The notes below the pieces were generated by a model. That model had not been told where the DNA came from. It worked only from the letters and a program-made list of their open reading frames with translations, and searched no databases. The translations under genes were made by a program, and so were the position numbers. A stretch of 64,000 nt of DNA, taken from NCBI RefSeq assembly GCF_042680125.1, contig NZ_JBHTNY010000007.1, one strand, 5' to 3'. This DNA comes from Robinsoniella peoriensis. Lineage in GTDB: Bacteria > Bacillota > Clostridia > Lachnospirales > Lachnospiraceae. Numbering within the stretch: the first letter of the stretch is position 1; every line of letters begins with the position of its first letter. Below, in pieces: positions 1 through 8,837 of the stretch.

Positions 1-84
1 GAAAAAGAATTGTTTTATCTAATTCTTTCCAAGATAGAGCCATTTATTTCCATAGACACAACTTATTTTACACTACCTCCTGTC

Positions 85-161
85 CTTTTCTTGTATATTA
101 CTTTTCTTGTATATTACTTTAATCGTTTTTCTTTTTTTCTGTATTTTATTTCTGTATTTTA
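85..161. repeat. Two adjacent short perfect tandem duplications
   Basis: A 16-bp unit (CTTTTCTTGTATATTA) occurs twice head to tail at 85-100 and 101-116. A 13-bp unit (TTTCTGTATTTTA) occurs twice at 136-148 and 149-161. The second pair overlaps the stop codon of the minus-strand gene ending at 159. They look like slippage duplications in pyrimidine-rich DNA. No function is evident. Confidence 0.7.
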
Positions 162-1028
162 TTCCTGTGTTTCTTTATTCCCTAATTCCACAGCCTTTTT
201 TTCCTGATCTGTTTTTAACTTTTGAACTATCTCAACAGACAGACCTGTCTTTCTGGCAATGGTTTCTACATCCAGGATATCGATCAGATTCTTTGCAATA
301 TCTATCGCTTTCTTTTGTTCACCCTGCTCTATTCCTTCCTCCCTAATCATGATTTTTTCTTCCCATTGCTGCAAATACCTTACCCCCACTTCTTCATTGC
401 GCTTTATGCTTGAGACGCGCTTATGTATCTTGTGAATACGCGAACTTTCGCATTTGCGGCAGACTTCATCCGTAGAGCTTTCCACGTAATGCAGAAAATC
501 AATTAATTCCTGGCTTACCCCTTGCCGGTCTATCCCCTTTGTATTTAAAAAGATCCTAACTGCACCATCTTCTAAAACAGTGCCAGGCAATTCCTCACAC
601 TCCATCCTGCAAGTATAACGATACTTTCCAAATCCAAAAAGATCAAAACAAGCGATCATAATCATATAGGAATCATTTAGCTCATTAAAATCTATGACAC
701 CCGGTTCCAACAGGGATACATCCAGATGCGCCTGATAAAACCTGCCTCTCCTTGCCAAATTTCCTGCATTTTTCTGCTGCATTTCCATATTGTAGATTTT
801 ATCATCTGCATCAGCTGCAAAAACGTCCAATTTTATAGATCTTTGTGAGGTTGTAGTTCGAAATTCCTTTTCAGTTTCATTTTTCTTCAAAATTGTAATT
901 TCTTTATCCAGTATGATTTCCAACATCGCTTGACAGCATTCCGGATCTTCTGCTACTTCATCAAATAAAAATCTGTCTTTCAGATCCAGTTTCTCTAACG
1001 GTTTCATCTTCTTTAATATTTTTTCCAT
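159..1028 (-). CDS. Rpn family PD-(D/E)XK nuclease-like protein
   Basis: The 289-residue protein has the layout of the Rpn (recombination-promoting nuclease, YhgA-like/PDDEXK transposase-like) family. The N-terminal segment LKDRFLFDEV is typical. The nuclease core includes LDVFAADADD (Asp68) followed by the sheet motif MEMQ (Glu82-x-Gln84). A charged, helical C-terminal tail (about residues 225-289) is also common in the family. The start follows an AAAGGAG ribosome site. The gene stands alone next to a catabolic locus; a second, divergent member of the family lies at 37258-38229. Family members nick or cut DNA and are often variable between strains. Family assignment is good, activity is inferred. 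Confidence 0.75.
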   Translation of the reverse strand: MEKILKKMKPLEKLDLKDRFLFDEVAEDPECCQAMLEIILDKEITILKKNETEKEFRTTTSQRSIKLDVFAADADDKIYNMEMQQKNAGNLARRGRFYQAHLDVSLLEPGVIDFNELNDSYMIMIACFDLFGFGKYRYTCRMECEELPGTVLEDGAVRIFLNTKGIDRQGVSQELIDFLHYVESSTDEVCRKCESSRIHKIHKRVSSIKRNEEVGVRYLQQWEEKIMIREEGIEQGEQKKAIDIAKNLIDILDVETIARKTGLSVEIVQKLKTDQEKKAVELGNKETQE

Positions 1029-1440
1029 GTTTGTCTCCTTTATTATAACATCAAAAATAAATTACAGCAACATCGGACTTTGCACTGTATCTACTATTTA
1101 TCTTACATCTGTAAGCAAATGTATAAAATTATAAATTGCAATATTATAACACGCTTTAAGTCCCGATATTAGTTTATAGTTACCTGTTACTTTTCCATAT
1201 TAAAATTAATCATTCATCCATTTACGTTAATTGGAGTTCCCAGCGAGCTGCCAGTAAAAAGAAATATTATAGATATGTTATATATACAATAAGACTACTA
1301 TATTTTATGTAATTAGTCAATAATATATTTATTAAAATGTATATTTATTTGCAATAAATTTTATATATATTTAGTGATATAAGCGTAAAATTGCTAATTA
1401 ATTCACCACTATTGCATTTCCTGAGATCACGGCATAATTT
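1029..1440. other. AT-rich intergenic region without a recognised gene
   Basis: Between the Rpn-like gene and the flavin reductase promoter there are about 400 AT-rich bases. I see no open reading frame with a ribosome site, no tRNA and no terminator-like hairpin with a T run. The promoter-proximal part (1441 onward) is listed separately. Confidence 0.5.
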
Positions 1441-1536
1441 ATAGTCTTTCTCTATTAATTATGGACAAATTAACAATTTGTTTTACCAATTATCCTGTAT
1501 TATAATAGAATCAACAAAGTTGTTAAAGTATTAACA
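1441..1536 (+). promoter_or_regulatory. Promoter of the flavin reductase gene with LysR-type box
   Basis: A perfect -10 TATAAT (1501-1506) lies 17 nt after a weak -35 TTGTTT (1478-1483). Upstream is the palindrome ATAG-N7-CTAT (1441-1455), centred 53 nt before the -10, that is near -65. It contains the T-N11-A core of LysR-type sites. CAATT sits at 1474-1478, the same offset as in two other promoters of this locus. A second inverted repeat, TGTTAA-AGTA-TTAACA (1521-1536), lies downstream of the predicted start point. The weak -35 fits an activator-dependent promoter. Confidence 0.65.
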
Positions 1537-1560
1537 CTTACACAAAACGGAGGAATCAAA

Positions 1561-3558
1561 ATGAATAATTATCCTAATATTTTTAATCCCCTCAATGTCA
1601 AAACAATGACACTTAAAAACCGTATTGTTATGACCCCTATGGGTACTAATTTCGGGGAACAAAATGGTGAAATGAGCTTTCTGCATATTCAATACTACGA
1701 ACAACGCGCTAAAGGCGGCACAGGACTAATTATCCTGGAAAACGCCAGCGTAGATTCTCCGCAGGGCTCCAATGGCACAACGCAGCTTCGTATTGACCAG
1801 GACAACTATATTCCTCGCCTGTTCAAGCTCTGTGAGTCAGTACATAAACATGGTTCCTGCATCGCAATTCAGATTAACCATGCCGGAGCTTCTGCTGTTT
1901 CTTCACGAACTGGTATGCAGCCTGTATCTGCGTCCGACATACCATCCAAGGAGGGCAGAGAAATTCCCCGGCCTCTTGAGATAAGTGAAATCGAAGCAAT
2001 TGCAAGAAAATATGGAGAAGCCGCCAAACGTGCACAGATAGCCGGTTTTGATGCTGTAGAAGTACATTGCGGACACTCTTATCTGATTAGCCAGTTTCTG
2101 TCTCCTACTACAAATAAGAGAACCGATGAATTCGGAGGATCTCCTGTAAACCGCGCCAGATTTGCTTCTATGGTTATGTCCGAAGTACGAAAAGCAGTTG
2201 GAACCATGTTTCCTATTCTCATGAGGATCAGTGCAGACGAAATGATCGAAGGCGGCAATACGCTGGATGATATGCTGAACCTAATGGAATATTTCCAGAA
2301 AGAAGCCGATATCATAGATGTCTCAGCCGGACTGAACGGATCTATTCAGTTTCAGATTGATTCCAACTTCCTTCCGGATGGCTGGCGCTCCTACATGGCA
2401 AAAGCCGTAAAAGAAAAATTTAATAAACCAGCTATAACCGTTGGTAATATTCGAGATCCTAAAATTGCCGAAGATATTTTAAATCGTGGAGATGCCGATC
2501 TGATCGGTATGGGCAGAGGATTAATTGCGGATCCCGATTGGGTCAATAAAGTAGAGTTCGAGAATGAATGCGATATCCGCAAATGTATCTCCTGTAACGT
2601 AGGCTGTGCCGGCAACCGCATAGGCGTCAACCGTCCGATCCGCTGTACCGTCAATCCTGCTGTAAATGATGGCCAGGATTACCTGAAAAAACAGGTGAAC
2701 AAACCTTGTAATGTTGTGGTTATCGGAGGCGGAACTGCCGGGCTGGAAGCCGCCTGTACTGCTTCTGAAGTAGGATGTACTACATTTCTGCTTGAAAAAA
2801 GTGATCATCTGGGCGGTCTGGCACATGAAATTTCTAAGATCCCGGACAAAAAAAGACTTGCTGACTTTCCTCACTATCTGATACACAGGGCAAAAAAACA
2901 AAAAAACCTATTTATCTTCCAGAATACATGCGCTAATGTCAGCAAAGTAAAAGAACTAAATCCTGATATTATCGTAAACGCCACCGGTTCTAATCCACTG
3001 CTGCCTCCAATTAAAGGGCTGCATGAGACAATGAGCAAAGAAGATACCAAGGTCTTCTCCATTTTGGATATGATACAAAATATCCCTCAGTATCCAGCCG
3101 ATATGTCCGGCAAAAAAATTGTGGTTATCGGAGGCGGGGCAGTTGGATTAGATGTCGTTGAATTTTTTGCTCCCAGAAATGCAAGCGTCAGCATCGTTGA
3201 AATGATGCCTCAAATAGGCAAAGACCTGGATCCGGTATCAAAGGTTTCAACAAAAGCGCTTATGAAAAAATACAAAGTAAACCAGATGCCAAATACTGCA
3301 CTGCAGGAAGTACACGATGACTACTTTCTAGTTAAAAGAGACGGGATAGAAGAAAAACTGGACTTTGATTATGGATTTGTCTGTCTTGGAATGCGAGCAA
3401 ATTCCCCTCTGATGAACGATCTGAGAGACCATTTCTCTTCTAAAGAAGTTGAGATCTATAATATCGGAGACAGCGTAAGAGCACGGCGCATTATTGATGG
3501 TACACAGGAGGGACGCAATATCATAAATATATTAGAGCGAAGAAATTTCATATCATAA
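1561..3558 (+). CDS. NADH:flavin oxidoreductase, 2,4-dienoyl-CoA reductase/OYE-type with Fe-S and FAD domains
   Basis: The 665 residues match the full length of the 2,4-dienoyl-CoA reductase (FadH)/enoate reductase family. Residues 1-340 form the FMN TIM barrel. Cys342, Cys345, Cys349 and Cys362 (C-x2-C-x3-C-x12-C) bind a 4Fe-4S cluster. Residues about 385-415 carry a GGGTAG dinucleotide motif (FAD), and 521-529 carry a second GGGAVG motif (NAD(P)H). The family reduces C=C bonds conjugated to a carbonyl in anaerobes, moving hydride from NAD(P)H through FAD, Fe-S and FMN. The start follows GGAGG. The promoter shares its operator with the facing aroD-containing operon, so an enone made by that operon is the likely substrate. 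This is inference. Confidence 0.85.
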   Translation: MNNYPNIFNPLNVKTMTLKNRIVMTPMGTNFGEQNGEMSFLHIQYYEQRAKGGTGLIILENASVDSPQGSNGTTQLRIDQDNYIPRLFKLCESVHKHGSCIAIQINHAGASAVSSRTGMQPVSASDIPSKEGREIPRPLEISEIEAIARKYGEAAKRAQIAGFDAVEVHCGHSYLISQFLSPTTNKRTDEFGGSPVNRARFASMVMSEVRKAVGTMFPILMRISADEMIEGGNTLDDMLNLMEYFQKEADIIDVSAGLNGSIQFQIDSNFLPDGWRSYMAKAVKEKFNKPAITVGNIRDPKIAEDILNRGDADLIGMGRGLIADPDWVNKVEFENECDIRKCISCNVGCAGNRIGVNRPIRCTVNPAVNDGQDYLKKQVNKPCNVVVIGGGTAGLEAACTASEVGCTTFLLEKSDHLGGLAHEISKIPDKKRLADFPHYLIHRAKKQKNLFIFQNTCANVSKVKELNPDIIVNATGSNPLLPPIKGLHETMSKEDTKVFSILDMIQNIPQYPADMSGKKIVVIGGGAVGLDVVEFFAPRNASVSIVEMMPQIGKDLDPVSKVSTKALMKKYKVNQMPNTALQEVHDDYFLVKRDGIEEKLDFDYGFVCLGMRANSPLMNDLRDHFSSKEVEIYNIGDSVRARRIIDGTQEGRNIINILERRNFIS

Positions 3559-3579
3559 TCCTTGCATAAGGCATGGAAA

Positions 3580-3616
3580 GAGGGGTGTTTATATTCTTTA
3601 ACATCTCTCTTTTTTT
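3580..3616 (+). terminator. Terminator of the flavin reductase gene
   Basis: GAGGGGTGTT (3580-3589) pairs with AACATCTCTC (3600-3609) using two G-U pairs, and seven T follow. It lies 21 nt after the stop codon. Confidence 0.85.
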
Positions 3617-3680
3617 ATGCTTGTCATAACTGCTCTCAGGATAAACTATAGGACGTTACAATAATAAACTTTAAATTCTG

Positions 3681-3759
3681 ATTATACTAAGAATCGGATT
3701 AGCTGCTTTATGAACAGAAATTATGCTGAGAATCGGATTAGCTGCTTTATGAACAGAAA
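3681..3759. repeat. Tandem 39-40 bp intergenic repeat, two copies
   Basis: Copy 1 (3681-3720) and copy 2 (3721-3759) are adjacent and nearly identical. The last 30 bases are the same in both, including GAATCGGATTAGCTGC and TTTATGAACAGAAA. They lie between two convergent terminators. This looks like a recent tandem duplication; no coding potential. Confidence 0.8.
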
Positions 3760-3762
3760 ATT

Positions 3763-3799
3763 ACCGGAGCAGGAGGATGTATATCCTTCCTGTTCCGGT
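3763..3799 (-). terminator. Terminator of the aroD operon
   Basis: ACCGGA-CAGGA-GGAT pairs with its complement across 3763-3799, giving a long hairpin with two mismatches and a small loop. On the minus strand AATTTTC follows. It sits 10 nt after the aroD stop codon. Confidence 0.7.
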
Positions 3800-3809
3800 A
3801 TATAATAAC

Positions 3810-4577
3810 TTAAATATTAGAACCATGTAAAATCTTCAAAACGGTTCTCAGCTCATCCACTGCAAGCTGCCCCGGCGCCGACACCCGCCTGGCCGAACCA
3901 AACGTCAATGCTGAACCAAAGAACTCTCCTGCGATTCTGCTGACTGATCCCATCCACTTCATAGACATTGTAATAACCGGACAGTCTGCATATTTCTGTA
4001 TATAATCATCTGTTGCAGCGAGCAGAGTAATAACATCCGCAGATGTATTTGGCATAACGGCTATTTTAGGGACATCCGCACCAATTGCTCTCATTTTTTT
4101 TAGGCGTTCCAGGATCGTATCCTGATCCGGAGTACTTTGGAACTCATGACTGGAAACAATTACTTTTGTATTACTTTGATGAGCAGATTCAATCACATTT
4201 TTACAGATCTCCTCACCCCTGAATAGTTCCACATCCACAAAATCTATCTCGTTGGCGGCTGCTGCTTCTTTGTTCAATTTCTCATAATTCTCCGGTGAAA
4301 TTGCTTTTTCCCCGCCCTCTTCTGCCGTGCGGAATGTAAACAGCAGTGGAATGTCTCCAAGGGAAAGACGTATTTCCCGCAATGCCTCTTTTACTTTCTC
4401 CAGATCTTCGGAAGCATCAAAATAATCTACTCTCCACTCGACCATATCCGCACTTGCGGCCTTTGCCAAATGAATTTCTTCCAGCAGCGTCTTCACATCT
4501 CTACCTGTTAACGGGACACATATTTTAGGAATTCCTGCCCCCAGCTTCATACCTCTAACGTCCAATACTCTACTCAT
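3810..4577 (-). CDS. aroD: Type I 3-dehydroquinate dehydratase
   Basis: The 255-residue protein has the usual length of type I DHQ dehydratases, which convert 3-dehydroquinate to 3-dehydroshikimate through a lysine Schiff base. Visible signatures are VEWRVDYF near residue 46, the catalytic histidine in VSSHEF and the Schiff-base lysine in DVPKIAVMP. The start follows AGGAGG. It is the last gene of a minus-strand catabolic operon rather than part of a shikimate synthesis cluster. This resembles catabolic aroD copies in quinate/shikimate utilisation loci. I infer a degradative role here; the enzyme identity itself is firm. Confidence 0.9.
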   Translation of the reverse strand: MSRVLDVRGMKLGAGIPKICVPLTGRDVKTLLEEIHLAKAASADMVEWRVDYFDASEDLEKVKEALREIRLSLGDIPLLFTFRTAEEGGEKAISPENYEKLNKEAAAANEIDFVDVELFRGEEICKNVIESAHQSNTKVIVSSHEFQSTPDQDTILERLKKMRAIGADVPKIAVMPNTSADVITLLAATDDYIQKYADCPVITMSMKWMGSVSRIAGEFFGSALTFGSARRVSAPGQLAVDELRTVLKILHGSNI

Positions 4578-4673
4578 ACTTATACCTCCTGCATATCGCA
4601 GGCCTGCCTGCGATACTGCCTTAATAAGTAGTTTGAAAGTGCTTTCCTTTCAAACTTCCTCCTGCTATTCTTT
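4578..4673 (-). repeat. Intergenic double hairpin, related copy upstream of rbsD
   Basis: Two hairpins fill the 96-nt gap: TATCGCAGG/CCTGCGATA and AGTTTGAAAG/CTTTCAAACT. The frame TATACCTCCTGCATATCGC ... CTTAATAAG ... GTTTGAAAG ... CTTTCAAACTTCC recurs with small changes at 45564-45627, also just upstream of a minus-strand gene start. This points to a dispersed intergenic element that ends in a ribosome site. Confidence 0.65.
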
Positions 4674-5477
4674 TTATCTGCCGTAAGTGTAAATCCCAAA
4701 GCTTTCTAACAATTCTAATCCTTTTTTCAAATCCTTTTCATAATTGTCAAATGTGTTAGCCTCATAGGAAATCAAACCCTTGTAGCATATCTTTTTTAAT
4801 GTCTCGAATAAGAGACTATAATCAAATCCATCTTCCATCATTGGAACTCTTCTCTCCGGAAATGCATGAATGGGATTATCCACATGCACGTGCTTTATGA
4901 AGTCCGCATATTCTTCTATAATGGAATATGGATGTCCGCCGGCTGCAAACCAGCGAAAATCCAGTAACGTTTTTAAATTCGGGCACCCCAGCTCCTTTGC
5001 ATATGCAAATGCTTCCGGAATGCTTACCACTGAATTACAAATAGAACTATGCAATGGCTCTAACATAATCGTAATGTTCTCTTTTGCTGCAGTATCACAC
5101 AGATTTCTCAGTAATTCCCGGTTTTTTTTCACTGCTTCTTTTCTTTTTTCACCTTCCGGAAGGCTTCTGGTACGGCCGTTTCCATACACAAAGTAACGAG
5201 CCCCCATTTGAGACGTCCTAAATACAGCTTTCTTTAGATACTCATTATAATATTGAAAGTCAAAGGTATCCTCTGCAATTACCACATCCAGTGGAAGCGG
5301 ATTATCAAAAACTTCACTAGCCAGTCCGCTGTCCTTTATTCTTTTCTTTGCCGTTTCAAATTCAGCATCATCAAAGGACATAATTTCTTTGATATGTAAT
5401 TCGATTGCATCATAACCGGCTTTCGCTATTTTATCTGCTTCTTCTGTAAATCCAAAATGGCTGATTCTCATTTTCAT
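4674..5477 (-). CDS. Sugar phosphate isomerase/epimerase family TIM-barrel protein
   Basis: The 267-residue protein belongs to the xylose isomerase-like/AP endonuclease 2 TIM-barrel family. Likely metal ligands are the Glu in MLEPLHSS, Asp in LLDFRWF, His in HVHVDNP and Glu in SYEANTF, in the order expected for the family. Members include epimerases (such as the inositol-pathway IolO type) and 3-dehydroshikimate dehydratases (AsbF/QuiC type). Sequence inspection cannot separate these. Position between aroD and two dehydrogenases fits either role: making an aromatic acid from dehydroshikimate, or epimerising a ring-opened keto acid. AGGTG lies five bases before the ATG. Confidence 0.75.
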   Translation of the reverse strand: MKMRISHFGFTEEADKIAKAGYDAIELHIKEIMSFDDAEFETAKKRIKDSGLASEVFDNPLPLDVVIAEDTFDFQYYNEYLKKAVFRTSQMGARYFVYGNGRTRSLPEGEKRKEAVKKNRELLRNLCDTAAKENITIMLEPLHSSICNSVVSIPEAFAYAKELGCPNLKTLLDFRWFAAGGHPYSIIEEYADFIKHVHVDNPIHAFPERRVPMMEDGFDYSLLFETLKKICYKGLISYEANTFDNYEKDLKKGLELLESFGIYTYGR

Positions 5478-5495
5478 GGTTTCACCTCAAGGCTC

Positions 5496-6539
5496 TCAAT
5501 CATTTTTCAAAATAACTTTTACATCTTTGGATTTCCCGCTTGTAAGTTCCATCATTTTATTTTGCACTTCACTCATGGGAACTTCTGATGTAATTAACGC
5601 TTTCAGATTAATCTTATTTTCCATCAGCAAATCTACGATTTCATAGAGTTCGTCTACATAGCAATAGCTGCCATATAATTTCATTTCATGGGCAACTGCG
5701 TACTTATACTCAAATCCATCCATTCTTTCAACACCCATTCCAACCATGGATACTTCTCCGCCATTTCTTACCATCTTCATACTGGTATTTAGACTGACAG
5801 CTATACCCACCGCATCCATGCCTGCATACGCTCCATTGCCTCCGGTTAGCTCCATCACTTTTGCTACCGGATCTTCTTCCATGGAATTAATGGTATGGGA
5901 AGCGCCGCATTCTCTGGCTACTTCCAGTCTTTCGCTGTTAATATCTATGGAAATAATCTCACTGGCTCCCAGATATTTAAGGCATTCTACACACAACAGT
6001 CCGATGGGACCGGCTCCAAAAACAGTTACCGTCTTCCCTTTAACATCTTTCAGCATTTTCGCACCACGGAGTGCAACAGAAGTTGGTTCAAACATGGAAC
6101 CCTCCTCGAAACTAATCTTATCCGGAAGTTCGATTAATTTATCTGCCGGAACCACTACATACTCTGCCATGGCTCCGTCATAGCTGCCAGCAGGCATTGT
6201 AGTTCCTGGAATAAAACGATTTTCACACAGATTTGGCAGCCCAGCCTTACAATCCGGACATTCTCCACATGGAATATTTGGATAAACCACTACCCTGCCG
6301 CCTAACGCTATGGCAGGATGCTCCACGCCTTCCCCATAAGCATCCACAACTCCTGAGAATTCATGCCCCATTACTAACGGCGCCTGCCTCATCGCAGACG
6401 TCCCTTTAAAACCCCCTGTATCTGATCCGCAGATAGACACTGCTTTGACTTTTATTCGAACCTGGTTTTTATCCGGCACCGGAATCGGTCTTTCCTGTTC
6501 TTCTATGGTAAATGGTGCAGTATATACATATGCTTTCAT
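5496..6539 (-). CDS. Zinc-dependent alcohol dehydrogenase (first of two)
   Basis: This is a medium-chain zinc dehydrogenase of 347 residues. Catalytic zinc ligands are Cys37, His59 and Glu60 (GHE). The structural zinc lobe has Cys91, Cys94, Cys97 and Cys105. The NAD-binding motif GAGPIG is at 175-180. I place the start at the ATG at 6539 because AGGAG precedes it and it gives the family N-terminus MKAYVYTAP; the reading frame stays open 42 codons further upstream, but that would overlap the previous gene. Relatives oxidise secondary polyol hydroxyls (sorbitol, butanediol, inosose). Its paralogue is the next gene upstream, so two ring or chain oxidations are likely in this pathway. Confidence 0.85.
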   Translation of the reverse strand: MKAYVYTAPFTIEEQERPIPVPDKNQVRIKVKAVSICGSDTGGFKGTSAMRQAPLVMGHEFSGVVDAYGEGVEHPAIALGGRVVVYPNIPCGECPDCKAGLPNLCENRFIPGTTMPAGSYDGAMAEYVVVPADKLIELPDKISFEEGSMFEPTSVALRGAKMLKDVKGKTVTVFGAGPIGLLCVECLKYLGASEIISIDINSERLEVARECGASHTINSMEEDPVAKVMELTGGNGAYAGMDAVGIAVSLNTSMKMVRNGGEVSMVGMGVERMDGFEYKYAVAHEMKLYGSYCYVDELYEIVDLLMENKINLKALITSEVPMSEVQNKMMELTSGKSKDVKVILKND

Positions 6540-6618
6540 AATGAACCCTCTCCTTTTTGCTATTCCCCATATGCAGTGTCTGTCAGTACTTTTAAACAGA
6601 CACCGCATACCTACTATT

Positions 6619-7653
6619 TTAAGAAATTGAAATCTGAACCTTAATCTCCGTATTGTGCGGATCATTTAAAACATCAAATGCTTTTTTCCCATCTGCCAGA
6701 TCATAGCAGGATGTAATCAGATCTTCTACCTCCAGCTTCTTATCTGCCAGCATCTGAGCTGCTTCTGCCATTTCTGTTGTAAACATATAGCTGCCAAGGA
6801 ATTTTAATCCTCTGCCTACAATTTCCATGGGATCAATTTCTACATGCTCATGCATCAGCGCCACCAGCACAATTGTTCCCCCATTTCGTACCAGTTGGAA
6901 TGACTGATTAATAGATGCACCGACGCCTGCTGCAATAATAACTCTGTCCGCACCATATCCATCGGTATATTTCTTCACCATTTCTTCCACATTTTGATTT
7001 CCAGCATTAATAATCTGGTTTGCACCACATTCTTTTGCTTTCTCCAAACGTGTATCTAAAATGTCAGAGACAATTACATTTGGAACACCCAATGCTTTTA
7101 GAAATTTTACTATAAGTAAACCAATGGGGCCTGCCCCTATTACTACTGTATTTTTTTCATCCTCTGTAAATCCTTTTTTCGCACAGGCAAGTGTTACGCC
7201 ACATGGTTCCAGCATTGCTGCTGCTTCATAGGATACATTATCTGCAATAGGAACAACCATCCACTCCGGTACTGCTACATACTCTTCCATTGCTCCATGT
7301 GTCTGGATCCCGCCAATTGCAGTCCCCATACTCTTTCGATTACCACAGAGATTTCCTTCTCCTCTTTCACAAAAGAAGCAGTCATTGCACAACACCATTG
7401 GATTAACCGTTACTCTCTGCGCTTTGGTTAGATTTGTTACACCTTCTCCAAGTTCTTCTATATCTCCGGAAAATTCATGGCCTAATACAAGAGGTGCCCG
7501 AAACCGGTCTGAAGCAACACGGTATGCCCCCAGATCAGAACCGCATATAGAAACCTTTTTGATTTTTATTAAAACTTCTCCTTTGCCGGGAACAGGAACA
7601 GGACGTTCTTCCAGTTCCAATATCCCCGGTCCTTTATATACTAATGCTTTCAT
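6619..7653 (-). CDS. Zinc-dependent alcohol dehydrogenase (second of two)
   Basis: This 344-residue paralogue of the next gene keeps the same layout: Cys37, His59 and Glu60 for the catalytic zinc, Cys89, Cys92, Cys95 and Cys103 for the structural zinc, and a GAGPIG NAD motif near 175. The two copies share architecture but are clearly diverged (for example FFCERGEGNLC against PDCKAGLPNLC), so they probably act on different substrates or positions. An AAGGAAG ribosome site is present but lies rather far from the ATG. Relatives include IolM-type scyllo-inosose dehydrogenases and quinate-type polyol dehydrogenases. Confidence 0.85.
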   Translation of the reverse strand: MKALVYKGPGILELEERPVPVPGKGEVLIKIKKVSICGSDLGAYRVASDRFRAPLVLGHEFSGDIEELGEGVTNLTKAQRVTVNPMVLCNDCFFCERGEGNLCGNRKSMGTAIGGIQTHGAMEEYVAVPEWMVVPIADNVSYEAAAMLEPCGVTLACAKKGFTEDEKNTVVIGAGPIGLLIVKFLKALGVPNVIVSDILDTRLEKAKECGANQIINAGNQNVEEMVKKYTDGYGADRVIIAAGVGASINQSFQLVRNGGTIVLVALMHEHVEIDPMEIVGRGLKFLGSYMFTTEMAEAAQMLADKKLEVEDLITSCYDLADGKKAFDVLNDPHNTEIKVQISIS

Positions 7654-7814
7654 CGCTTTTACGTGGCTTCCTTTCTATTCATTATTTTCTTTGTCCCGTA
7701 AACCGGCATACCAGACGTGTTTGATAATTCTTCAAACAGCTCTGGAGCATCCCTGAGAAATGCTTATGTTAAGAAGTGCGGTCCAGTTTGCAGGGTGGAT
7801 ATGCCGGCATCCTC

Positions 7815-8777
7815 TTACGTTGGCCAGGCCAGTGTATAGATATGCTTTCCTCCATGTGTAGGCCCCTTTAATAATTTCTCGATTTCTTCCGGATCTCTCT
7901 GGCTCATATAAGAAGCAGGCGGCAAAACACCCGGAGGGCACGCTGTTAAAATATCATCATGTAATTTTACCAGATAATCACAGACTTTATTAATAGATGC
8001 TTTTGCCTTTTCGGGATCTGCTTCCGTTGCATGGCCTAATACCCCCTGGGGAGCTGTTACACACTCAATACCTGCATTACCAACCACACAGTGTCCGGGG
8101 ATTGGATTTCCATAAATATCTCCGCCCCGGTCTACGTGTCCTGCCGGTAAAATACCATGTACATCGGTATCTTCTGCATCCTCCATATTACAAAGTTCCG
8201 GGAAGAGTGCAAGTGAAATACTCTGCTCTGCTTCACATGCATGCTGGAACGGACGGTTATAGGGTCCTCCGTGTTCCTTATCCATCAATGTCTGCCCCAT
8301 AACACGCGGCAGATCCACAAAATACAGCATTGCCGGAACCTGATATTTTTTGCCCCATTCCTGTAATGCTACCGGAAGAGAATATTCCTGCCCGTGCATA
8401 CTGATGAAAATCTGTTTCCGAAATCCGGTATTCCAAAATCCGGTGATAATCGCCCTTAACTGTGCAATAAAAATATCATCCGGAAGCGGGATAGTGCACG
8501 GCTGTCCAATATGGTGAAATGGATGGGAACCATACCATACCGGTTCAGCAACTGTACATCCAGTCTTTTTTGCTACCATTTCTGCAATACGGCTTACGAT
8601 AAACGTATCTTCGCCGATGGGTCCGGAATTACCATGATTCTCTGTAGAGCCAACCGGGATAATTACAATATCATCCTTCTCCAATCTTTCCTCTACATCC
8701 CTTTTGTTCATTGTCTGATAATACATCTTGTCTGCCGACTCCATATAACCTTTGTTTGGAAAACTCCAATCTGACAT
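7815..8777 (-). CDS. Creatininase family hydrolase (IolN-like)
   Basis: The 320-residue protein has creatininase-fold metal-site signatures: GSTENHGNSGPIGED (Glu46, His48, Asp57), SMHGQE (His128, Glu131) and CEAEQSI near 186. The family hydrolyses cyclic amides or, in the IolN branch, opens a cyclic 1,3-diketone made from inositol. The HPFHHIGQP segment near 85-93 differs from classical creatininases, which supports a different substrate. It sits next to two zinc dehydrogenases and a TIM-barrel isomerase, the same set of families used in the Thermotoga-type inositol pathway. AAAGGAGG precedes the ATG. The specific substrate is inference. Confidence 0.75.
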   Translation of the reverse strand: MSDWSFPNKGYMESADKMYYQTMNKRDVEERLEKDDIVIIPVGSTENHGNSGPIGEDTFIVSRIAEMVAKKTGCTVAEPVWYGSHPFHHIGQPCTIPLPDDIFIAQLRAIITGFWNTGFRKQIFISMHGQEYSLPVALQEWGKKYQVPAMLYFVDLPRVMGQTLMDKEHGGPYNRPFQHACEAEQSISLALFPELCNMEDAEDTDVHGILPAGHVDRGGDIYGNPIPGHCVVGNAGIECVTAPQGVLGHATEADPEKAKASINKVCDYLVKLHDDILTACPPGVLPPASYMSQRDPEEIEKLLKGPTHGGKHIYTLAWPT

Positions 8778-8837
8778 AATATTTCCTCCTTTAATTGTGT
8801 GTTCTTATATATAATGGCTTATCCACTATTTTCATAT

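Noticed and set aside
7732..7941. Minus-strand 69-residue ORF between the creatininase-like and dehydrogenase genes
   Set aside because: It overlaps the real hydrolase gene in another frame and has no ribosome site. The gap has only an inverted CCGGCATA/TATGCCGG pair.
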